A DNA stretch of 5,647 nt from positions 1 through 5,647 of the forward strand of contig JACPMU010000085.1 in assembly GCA_016185865.1 (NCBI GenBank), written 5' to 3'. Positions 1-4,639 of the stretch are shown piece by piece. Made by a program: the position numbers and the translations under genes. Under the pieces are notes generated by a model. That model did no database searches, was not told where the DNA came from, and worked only from the letters and a program-made list of their open reading frames with translations. How positions within the stretch are numbered: the first letter of the stretch is position 1; each line of letters begins with the position of its first letter. Origin of the DNA: Candidatus Woesearchaeota archaeon (GTDB taxonomy: Archaea; Nanobdellota; Nanobdellia; Woesearchaeales; GW2011-AR4).

Positions 1-327
1 GTTTTGAGTGTATGTTTTTTGGTTATTTTTTAGATAAGCGCCGAGAATTTTTTTTGAATTAATTTTTGTTGCTAATTCACAAGCTTCGTAATCATCATCT
101 AAACTTATTATTAAATCATAATTTTTATTTTTAAATTCATTTTTTGTGTTTTTTTCAATTAAATAAACATTGTCAATAAAATTATTATTCTTTAAAAAAT
201 CAAAAGATTCCTTTTTTGTGACCCAGTCTATTCTGCAATTCTTATACTTGAATTTCAGTCCAGTAATTATAGATGTTGTCCTGATGACATCTCCAATTGC
301 TCCGAGCTTTATTATCAGTATTTTCAT
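1..327 (-). CDS. Glycosyltransferase family 9 (heptosyltransferase-like), N-terminal fragment
   Basis: This is the first 109 codons of a gene that runs off the left edge. The protein opens MKILIIKLGAIGDVIRTTSI, the classic GT9 N-terminus: a short beta strand followed by a G-x-x-G-D-V loop. Asp13 falls at the position proposed as the catalytic base in bacterial heptosyltransferases such as WaaC. The following strand-helix-strand pattern (DWVTK, VYLIE, YDLIISLD) fits the N-terminal Rossmann half of a GT-B fold. Family members transfer a sugar from an ADP- or other nucleotide-activated donor to a surface glycan at the cytoplasmic face of the membrane; in an archaeon the donor and acceptor cannot be named from sequence. 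GC content is only about 25%, much lower than the aminotransferase in this window. The ATG at 325-327 is chosen because a TATA box lies about 26 nt upstream and the GT9 motif begins immediately. The nucleotide-binding C-terminal half is outside the window. Confidence 0.85.
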   Translation of the reverse strand, partial: MKILIIKLGAIGDVIRTTSIITGLKFKYKNCRIDWVTKKESFDFLKNNNFIDNVYLIEKNTKNEFKNKNYDLIISLDDDYEACELATKINSKKILGAYLKNNQKTYTQN

Positions 328-428
328 TAGATTGAATAATTCAGCACCTATTTTAAATCTTTTTCTTTGCTTATATAGTTGAGTGTTAAGTATTATGTGA
401 GTGCTTACAGAAAGAATATGACAGATAT
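328..428. other. Intergenic region between the NFACT-family gene and the GT9 gene
   Basis: This 101-base AT-rich gap holds the GT9 promoter at 349-365. On the minus strand just after the NFACT stop codon I see no clear hairpin or long T run that would serve as a terminator. The three minus-strand frames after the stop do not continue an NFACT-like sequence: the same frame closes again after seven codons. Confidence 0.6.
349..365 (-). promoter_or_regulatory. Archaeal BRE/TATA promoter of the GT9 gene
   Basis: Read on the minus strand the site is GAAAAAGATTTAAAATA: a purine-rich stretch like a TFB recognition element followed by a TTTAAAAT TATA box (349-357). The TATA centre is about 26 nt from the A of the GT9 start codon. 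That is the usual archaeal TATA-to-start-site distance, so the transcript would begin at or next to the ATG and be leaderless. The spacing is seen in the sequence; promoter activity is inferred. Confidence 0.55.
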
Positions 429-1541
429 TCATATCTCCACCACAACTTTCCTCTCTTTTTCATTAACTTCTTTTATTGTTTTGTGGTTCTTTAATTTCTC
501 CTTGATCTCTTTCCATGAGTGCTTTTTCGATGCCTTGTTGAGCTCGTCAAGAATTTCTTTTATAAGCTGATAATGTTGGTAAATAAGCTCGCCTTTCTGC
601 CTTGATTCGTGCTCCTCTTTCCTTAGCTGCTCGATTGTCTGCTTCTGGTTTTCAATTATCCTCTGCAATTCCTTCAGTTTACTGTCAAAAGCGCTCTCTT
701 TGGCTTCTTTGAATTGAGAGAAAAAATAAGACGCAGCTTCGCCGAACGATGGAAACGATTTTTTATCATTGTTTTTATAAAATTCAAAATCAAATGGAAT
801 TACATCAATTACATCATTCTTTTCATCAAAAACAGCAAAAGCGTCTATTTTTTTATTTGTTATTTTTTTGATTGAGTTTGTGATTAATTTTATTTCTTTT
901 TCACCAATGTTTTTTGGATTAGCGTTTTTATCTATATTGGATATCAGGCAAACCTCTTCTGAATACAGGCCTCCTAATCCCAGCTCTGTTGCCAAGGATG
1001 TTACAAGCGAGTCTTTTTTGGAGTTTTTTAACAGAAGCGCTAAGCCCTCTTCCTTCAAATCAAACAGATTATAGCCCATAACAGGGTAAACATACTTCAG
1101 CCTTGGCTTTATGCTTCTTTCCCTGAAATCATGGTGCTCAAGGGCATTCATGATCACATCATGCCCGTCGCAGAGGATTGCATTTCCCTTTCCGAAAAAC
1201 TCGATATAAAGGAATTTCTTTTCTTCCTTGGACTTGAACGTTAATTTCAGTATTCTTTCAGGCTCTATCTGCCCTATCTCTGTTAAAAAATACCCGTCAA
1301 TGTGCTTCCTTAAAAACTGCCCAAACCCAAGGATTTCCTCATAAGGCTCTTTTTCCTCTGCGATGAATATGGATTTTCCTATGCCGATCCTCAAAAGTCT
1401 TTTCCCGAGATTGGTCTTGTAAAGGCTGAAAACAATAAGCTCCTTCTCAGGCTGGTAAATCTTGTCTATTCTTGAGTCTTTCAGAATCTGCAATTCCTTT
1501 ACCAGATAGTGCAGGTCTATTGATGACAGCTGCTTTTTCAT
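429..1541 (-). CDS. rqcH: NFACT/RqcH-family protein lacking the NFACT-R domain
   Basis: Homologue of Rqc2/RqcH/FbpA proteins, which bind 60S/50S subunits carrying stalled peptidyl-tRNA and, with tRNA, help extend C-terminal tails during ribosome quality control. Residues 1-175 match the NFACT-N domain (SSIDLHYLVKEL; LRKHIDG at 78-83; the strand around 111-124). Residues 180-235 match the helix-hairpin-helix part (LGLGGLYSEEVC, then IDK). Residues 238-280 match the segment ending in FGEAASYFFSQF, and 283-340 form a coiled coil with an IYQHYQLI segment. Family members are usually about 550-700 residues and continue into NFACT-R; this protein stops at 370, right after the post-coil SWKEI segment. 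The conserved Asp-Arg pair (D97/R98 in Bacillus RqcH) appears as E95-R96 in my alignment by eye. The start overlaps the upstream gene by an ATGA, with GGAG five bases ahead. Family membership is certain; function without NFACT-R is open. Confidence 0.88.
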   Translation of the reverse strand: MKKQLSSIDLHYLVKELQILKDSRIDKIYQPEKELIVFSLYKTNLGKRLLRIGIGKSIFIAEEKEPYEEILGFGQFLRKHIDGYFLTEIGQIEPERILKLTFKSKEEKKFLYIEFFGKGNAILCDGHDVIMNALEHHDFRERSIKPRLKYVYPVMGYNLFDLKEEGLALLLKNSKKDSLVTSLATELGLGGLYSEEVCLISNIDKNANPKNIGEKEIKLITNSIKKITNKKIDAFAVFDEKNDVIDVIPFDFEFYKNNDKKSFPSFGEAASYFFSQFKEAKESAFDSKLKELQRIIENQKQTIEQLRKEEHESRQKGELIYQHYQLIKEILDELNKASKKHSWKEIKEKLKNHKTIKEVNEKERKVVVEI

Positions 1542-1906
1542 GCCTTCTCCAGAATCACTAAATCAGAATTTTTTATATTTTTAAATATTTTTGCATCTTC
1601 TTTAATCCTCCCAAAAACATTGACTTTTGATGCTGCTCTTATTTCATTTCCTTTGGATGCTGGCGTCTTGCCCCAGAATATGCAGAAGCAGCTTCCCTCA
1701 GGCCAATAGGCAATATCCCCTTCTGAAACAATTTCTTTTGCATCATTTTCTAAGTCAAGATTTACAGGAATCACCAAATAAATCTCGTCTCCCCACCTGT
1801 TTGCAGAGCCTTCTATCGGCAGCACTTCATATATTGCTCTTGCTGTTGGCGTATTTTTCAATTCTGCAACAGCAGAAACATTTCCAGAAGTAATTTTTAT
1901 TTTCAT
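1538..1906 (-). CDS. Cyclophilin-like fold protein (DUF369/COG2164 type)
   Basis: A 122-residue protein that fits the small cyclophilin-like family found in archaea and in Thermotoga (TM1367 type). Diagnostic segments are ANRWGDEIYLVIP (35-47), GDIAYWPEGSCFCIFWGKTP (63-82) and VNVFGRI (95-101). These form the beta barrel resembling cyclophilin, but the family lacks an established prolyl-isomerase active site and its biochemical role is unknown. Full length for the family, cytoplasmic, no signal peptide. It is the first gene of a two-gene unit: its TGA stop lies within the ATGA that starts the NFACT-family gene, so the two are almost certainly co-transcribed and coupled. No TATA box is visible at leaderless distance from its ATG; transcription probably comes from further upstream, or from the candidate promoter near 2018-2030. 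Confidence 0.85.
   Translation of the reverse strand: MKIKITSGNVSAVAELKNTPTARAIYEVLPIEGSANRWGDEIYLVIPVNLDLENDAKEIVSEGDIAYWPEGSCFCIFWGKTPASKGNEIRAASKVNVFGRIKEDAKIFKNIKNSDLVILEKA
1547..1550 (-). promoter_or_regulatory. Shine-Dalgarno site of the NFACT-family gene
   Basis: On the minus strand the sequence GGAGAAGGCATGA places a GGAG motif five bases before the ATG, inside the last codons of the cyclophilin-like gene. This supports the ATG at 1541 and translation coupled to the upstream gene through the ATGA stop/start overlap. Confidence 0.6.
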
Positions 1907-1927
1907 TTTAATGTATGAGTAGGCGAG

Positions 1928-1955
1928 ATGTCGCGATATGGCAGAAAAGCGACAT
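1928..1955. repeat. Intergenic inverted repeat with 7-bp arms
   Basis: ATGTCGC at 1928-1934 and GCGACAT at 1949-1955 are exact reverse complements separated by 14 bases. The stretch is clearly richer in GC than the AT-rich DNA on both sides. It could form a stem-loop in RNA of either strand, or be a protein site or dispersed repeat unit. The pairing is seen directly; any function is inferred. Confidence 0.5.
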
Positions 1956-1970
1956 AGAGCACTAGATATT

Positions 1971-1983
1971 GTTGCGAAGCAAC
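1971..1983. repeat. Short perfect hairpin in the same gap
   Basis: GTTGCGAAGCAAC forms a 5-bp perfect stem with a GAA loop; on the minus strand it reads GTTGCTTCGCAAC. It lies 15 bases from the larger inverted repeat, so in a minus-strand transcript the two would form consecutive hairpins. No T run follows closely, so it does not look like a standard terminator. Confidence 0.45.
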
Positions 1984-2017
1984 GGATTAAAATTGCGTAT
2001 TATTCGAATGTTTATTA

Positions 2018-2030
2018 ATTTTAAATTTCT
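2018..2030 (-). promoter_or_regulatory. Candidate TATA box for the cyclophilin-like/NFACT unit
   Basis: The minus strand reads AGAAATTTAAAAT, a purine-rich element plus TTTAAAAT, overlapping the stop codon of the aminotransferase. The TATA core matches that of the GT9 promoter. If used, initiation about 25 nt downstream would give a leader of roughly 90 nt that contains both inverted repeats. The alternative is read-through from the Fap7-aminotransferase unit. AT-rich sequence gives such matches by chance, so this is tentative. Confidence 0.3.
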
Positions 2031-3202
2031 TCATTCTCTATTTTGACAGCTTTCTGCTTAATCCATCTGTCTATCCTGTCCATGCCCCTTTCAATCTCGT
2101 GTATGGAGGTTGCATAGCTTAATCTTACGTGCCTGTCGCTTCCAAAGGCAATTCCGGGAACAACAGCAACTAATGCTTCATCAAGCAGCCTGGATGAAAA
2201 TTCCATGGAAGACATTCCTGTTTCGCTTACATCCGGAAAAGCGTAAAACGCGCCTTCAGGCTCAACGCAGCTAATCCCGCTGACCCCATTCAGCCTTTTA
2301 TGGATGAATCTTCTTCTTTCATCAAAGGCTTGCACCATCTGTTTCACAGAATCCTGGGGCCCATTTAATGCCTCCAATGCAGCATACTGCGCAATGCTTG
2401 TCGGGTTGCTTGTCGAGTGGCTCTGCAAATTGTCCATTGCCTTTATAATTTCTTTTGGGCCTGCTGTATATCCAATCCTCCATCCGGTCATTGCATATGT
2501 TTTTGAGACAGAATTGGACAATATCGTTAAACTCTTTATTTCCTCATTTAAAGAGCCAATGCTCAGGTGCTTCACATTCCCATAGGTGAAATGCTCATAA
2601 ACTTCATCAGACAGGACATAGAAATTGTGCTCAATCGCAAGTTCAGCTATTTTTCTTATCTCATCATGGTTTGCTATTGCTCCGCTTGGATTGCTTGGAG
2701 AATTCAAAATGAGCATCTTTGTCCTTGGGGTTATTTTTTCCTCAACCATTTTTGAAGTAATCTTGAACTTGTCATCAGTCCTGCAGAAAACAGGCCTTGC
2801 TTCAGCTATCTTGATCATTTCCTCGTAGCTTACCCAGTATGGAACAGGCAATATCGCCTCATCCCCCTTGTCAAGCACAGCCATTGCAATGTTGAAAAGC
2901 GAGTGCTTGCCTCCACAGCTTATCAATACCTCAGAAGCATCGTAATCAAGTTTGTTTTCCCTTTTTAATTTGGCAGCAACAGCATTCCTAAGCTCAGGGA
3001 TGCCTCCCACAGGGGTGTACCTTGTGAAATTGCTGTCAATCGCCTTCTTTGCAGCAAGCTTTATGTTTTCAGGAGTGTTAAAGTCAGGCTCCCCTGCGCC
3101 GAATATCACAACATCCTTTCCTTCTTTCTTGAGCTGCTTTGCCATTGCATCGATCGCAAGCGTGGCGCTTGGCGCGATGTTCTTCACCCTTTGTGCTAGC
3201 AT
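2021..3202 (-). CDS. aspC: PLP-dependent aspartate aminotransferase (class I, Thermus-type I-gamma)
   Basis: A full-length 393-residue fold-type I aminotransferase, collinear with Thermus AspAT. Cofactor residues are all visible: the Schiff-base lysine K234 in SNSVSKTYAMTGWRIGY, N171 in SPSNPSGA, D199 and Y202 in SDEVYEHF, and R242 in the WRIGY phosphate-binding segment. R360 in VRLSYATS should hold the substrate alpha-carboxylate. K99 in CGGKHSLF aligns with the Thermus lysine that contacts the distal carboxylate, which favours aspartate/glutamate (possibly prephenate) over alanine or aromatic substrates. The expected reaction is aspartate plus 2-oxoglutarate to oxaloacetate plus glutamate in the cytoplasm. 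The ATG directly follows the Fap7 stop codon, with GGTGG four bases ahead, so the two are coupled. GC is about 45% in sampled stretches, far above the Fap7 gene next to it. Exact substrate range cannot be fixed from sequence. Confidence 0.93.
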   Translation of the reverse strand: MLAQRVKNIAPSATLAIDAMAKQLKKEGKDVVIFGAGEPDFNTPENIKLAAKKAIDSNFTRYTPVGGIPELRNAVAAKLKRENKLDYDASEVLISCGGKHSLFNIAMAVLDKGDEAILPVPYWVSYEEMIKIAEARPVFCRTDDKFKITSKMVEEKITPRTKMLILNSPSNPSGAIANHDEIRKIAELAIEHNFYVLSDEVYEHFTYGNVKHLSIGSLNEEIKSLTILSNSVSKTYAMTGWRIGYTAGPKEIIKAMDNLQSHSTSNPTSIAQYAALEALNGPQDSVKQMVQAFDERRRFIHKRLNGVSGISCVEPEGAFYAFPDVSETGMSSMEFSSRLLDEALVAVVPGIAFGSDRHVRLSYATSIHEIERGMDRIDRWIKQKAVKIENEEI

Positions 3203-3718
3203 TCAACCACCCAGCTGCCTAAGAACAGAGCTGATATTAAAACCTTTTGTAGTGTCAATCTCTATTATCTTATGTTTTTTTCTTTTAGCCTCTTCAAGGC
3301 AAACATTGAATATTTCTGTCTGGATGTTTTCCCGGATTTTGTTTTTATTGAATTTTTTTCTTTTTAATCTTTTATTGAGCTCTTTTATGTTACATTTAGT
3401 TACAATGCAAAAGTCAGCATATTTTCTTGGCAAATAATGCGAAAGGTGCGAGTCAATGATTATTCCATTGTATTTTTTAATTTTATTTTTGGCAATGTTT
3501 GTTTTTTTAAATGCCTTAATTTTGTTAATGAGAAATTTATTTAATTTTTTGATGTCGACAATCTTTGTCTTTCTCTTTCTGTCATGGCCTTCAGCAAGCT
3601 TATAGCTGCTTATAACCTTGTTCACATCCAGATAATAAAATTTCAGTCTCTTTGCCAATTTTTTAGCTATTTCTGTCTTTCCTGTTCCTGGAGTTCCTGT
3701 CACTATAATGGTTTTCAT
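3203..3718 (-). CDS. fap7: Fap7/AK6-type adenylate kinase-like NTPase
   Basis: A 171-residue P-loop protein of the AK6/Fap7 (hCINAP) family. The Walker A motif is GTPGTGKT (8-15). The family-specific IIIDSHLSHYLP segment (86-97) carries the acidic residue of the Walker B region, and the C-terminal part has RLKRKKFNKNKIREN (117-131), then IEIDTT (152-157), as in archaeal COG1936 members. Family members hydrolyse ATP or interconvert adenylates, and in yeast and Pyrococcus they bind ribosomal protein uS11 during small-subunit maturation. This copy is strikingly lysine-rich, partly through AAA/AAG-heavy codons in DNA of about 25-30% GC, and the middle (residues 54-82) is mostly lysine, asparagine and isoleucine. 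The ATG at 3718 starts directly at the first beta strand and lies about 27 nt from a TATA box, suggesting a leaderless mRNA. It is the first gene of a unit with the aminotransferase. Confidence 0.9.
   Translation of the reverse strand: MKTIIVTGTPGTGKTEIAKKLAKRLKFYYLDVNKVISSYKLAEGHDRKRKTKIVDIKKLNKFLINKIKAFKKTNIAKNKIKKYNGIIIDSHLSHYLPRKYADFCIVTKCNIKELNKRLKRKKFNKNKIRENIQTEIFNVCLEEAKRKKHKIIEIDTTKGFNISSVLRQLGG
3207..3211 (-). promoter_or_regulatory. Shine-Dalgarno-like site of the aminotransferase
   Basis: GGTGG, inside the last Gly-Gly codons of the Fap7 gene, sits four bases before the aminotransferase ATG and matches part of the archaeal GGAGGTGATC consensus. It supports the ATG at 3202 in a TGA-ATG junction where stop and start codons touch without overlapping. 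Confidence 0.45.
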
Positions 3719-3725
3719 CGGGCAA

Positions 3726-3733
3726 GGCTAGCC
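3726..3733. promoter_or_regulatory. 8-bp palindrome GGCTAGCC near the Fap7 start
   Basis: A perfect palindrome between the shared TATA box and the Fap7 start codon, ending eight bases before the ATG. It is GC-rich in a very AT-rich intergenic region. Its position would let a bound dimer block minus-strand initiation while leaving the plus-strand promoter free. Function as an operator is speculative; no second copy was noticed in the window. Confidence 0.25.
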
Positions 3734-3739
3734 ATCATC

Positions 3740-3751
3740 ATATTTAAATAT
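3740..3751. promoter_or_regulatory. Shared palindromic TATA box of a divergent promoter
   Basis: ATATTTAAATAT is a perfect 12-bp palindrome. Its centre lies about 27.5 nt from the A of the Fap7 ATG (3718, minus) and about 26.5 nt from the A of the YjbQ ATG (3772, plus). A single TBP-binding site could therefore serve both directions, each giving an essentially leaderless mRNA. On the minus-strand side the upstream flank (TTAAGAA) is more TFB-element-like than the plus-strand flank. Sequence and spacing are observed; bidirectional use is inferred. Confidence 0.6.
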
Positions 3752-3771
3752 TCTTAATCAATTCTTTGCTT

Positions 3772-4176
3772 ATGCAGGAAGATATTATTTTATCAACCTC
3801 AAGAAAGCAGGAACTGATTGATATAACCGGTAAAATAAACAATATAATAAAAAAATCCGGAATAAAAAACGGCATATGCAATGTGTTTACAGTCCATGCA
3901 ACAGCAGCAATAATTATAAATGAGAACTATGATCCAAACATATGCTTAGATTTATTGGATGCCTTAAATAAATTAATACCGGCAGGAATCTGGCGCCATG
4001 ACAAAATTGACGGCAATGCAGATGCCCATATAAAATCAGCAATTTTGGGCCCAGGTGAGACAATACCGATAAAAAACGCCAAACTACAATTAGGCCAGTG
4101 GCAGTCCATCATGATGGCAGAGCTCGACGGCCCAAGAAGCAATAGAAAAATAATTGTAACAATTGTGGGTGATTAG
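3772..4176 (+). CDS. yjbQ: YjbQ/UPF0047 family protein
   Basis: A 134-residue protein of the YjbQ (UPF0047, PF01894) family, full length. Signature segments are VFTVHATAAIIINE (38-51), WRHDKIDGNADAHIKSAILG (74-93) and LQLGQWQSIMMAELDGPR (105-122). The conserved histidines H42, H76 and H86 are the likely metal or substrate ligands. E. coli YjbQ has weak thiamine-phosphate synthase activity, the source of the common database name, but the true role in archaea is not established. The start is placed at the ATG at 3772 rather than the TTG two codons earlier, because the ATG lies about 26 nt from the TATA box and opens the first beta strand. The end overlaps the MBF1 reading frame by about 8 bases, indicating a coupled two-gene unit. 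Confidence 0.9.
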   Translation: MQEDIILSTSRKQELIDITGKINNIIKKSGIKNGICNVFTVHATAAIIINENYDPNICLDLLDALNKLIPAGIWRHDKIDGNADAHIKSAILGPGETIPIKNAKLQLGQWQSIMMAELDGPRSNRKIIVTIVGD

Positions 4177-4639
4177 AATAAACTGCGATCTGTGCGGGAA
4201 AACAGCGGAAAGCCTTGCAAAAGCGATAATTGAAGGCGTGCAGCTTGATGTCTGTGCAGACTGCGCGAAATTCGGGAAGGTAATCGCAACTGTAAAAAGG
4301 CCAAGTGCAAAAGAGCAGCATAAGCAATACATAAAGCAGCAGCAGGCAAAGGGAGAAAAGATTGAGCTTCTTGTTGAAGATTACGCTGAAATAATCAAAA
4401 AGAAGCGCGAGTCAATGGGATTGACGCAAAAAGACTTTGCAGGCAGGATAAATGAAAAAGAGATTGTAATCCGAAAGATTGAGACAGGAATTTTAAATCC
4501 TCCTCTGCCTTTGGTTAAAAAGCTTGAAAAATTTCTCGGAATAAGTCTCATTGAGCAGCACGAGGAAAGATTTGAAAGCCAAAGGAAAGATAAGAATGGT
4601 GGGTTTACTTTGGGGGATTTTATCAAGCTTAAGAAATGA
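4169..4639 (+). CDS. mbf1: Archaeal multiprotein bridging factor 1 (aMBF1)
   Basis: About 156 residues with the archaeal MBF1 layout. An N-terminal zinc ribbon has C6-x2-C9 and C29-x2-C32. A lysine/glutamine-rich linker follows (about 45-66), then a Cro/C1-type helix-turn-helix (72-125: YAEIIKKKRESMGLTQ, INEKEIVIRKIETG, LEKFLGI), then the conserved TLGDFIKLKK tail. Eukaryotic MBF1/EDF1 bridges TBP and activators and senses collided ribosomes; archaeal MBF1 has been reported to associate with ribosomes. The start is uncertain: there is no ATG ahead of the first cysteine. GTG at 4169 is chosen, leaving five residues before Cys6; TTG at 4163 is the alternative. Both lie inside the end of the YjbQ gene, and no good Shine-Dalgarno site precedes either. 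A GGTGAT match to the 16S 3' end at 4168-4173 sits on the start itself. The 3' end overlaps the GT-C gene by 11 bases. Confidence 0.9.
   Translation: MIRINCDLCGKTAESLAKAIIEGVQLDVCADCAKFGKVIATVKRPSAKEQHKQYIKQQQAKGEKIELLVEDYAEIIKKKRESMGLTQKDFAGRINEKEIVIRKIETGILNPPLPLVKKLEKFLGISLIEQHEERFESQRKDKNGGFTLGDFIKLKK

Noticed and set aside
170..570. Two short plus-strand open frames (170-382 and 379-570) opposite the GT9 start, the intergenic gap and the NFACT 3' end
   Set aside because: Phe/Ser/Ile-rich translations of complementary AT-rich DNA, with no ribosome binding site or recognisable motif; the opposite strand is clearly coding.
1627..1893. An 88-codon plus-strand open frame opposite the cyclophilin-like gene
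   Set aside because: Antisense to a conserved gene, rich in Leu/His/Gln as expected from the reverse complement, with no family resemblance.
1971..1983. GTTGCGAAGCAAC as an intrinsic terminator for the aminotransferase
   Set aside because: The stem is only 5 bp and no T run follows it on either strand.
1921..1990. tRNA, box C/D guide RNA or CRISPR repeat in the intergenic region
   Set aside because: No cloverleaf, no RUGAUGA/CUGA box pairs and no repeated direct units with spacers could be found.
2952..3437. A 161-codon plus-strand open frame across the aminotransferase/Fap7 junction
   Set aside because: It lies antisense to two well-recognised genes, is hydrophobic as expected for the complement of charged-residue codons, and matches no family I know.
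3766..3771. TTG start for the YjbQ protein six bases before the ATG
   Set aside because: The ATG at 3772 is at the right distance from the TATA box and begins the conserved fold; the two extra residues add nothing recognisable.
4090..4332. Minus-strand open frames opposite the YjbQ-MBF1 junction
   Set aside because: Shadows of two genes with clear conserved motifs on the plus strand.
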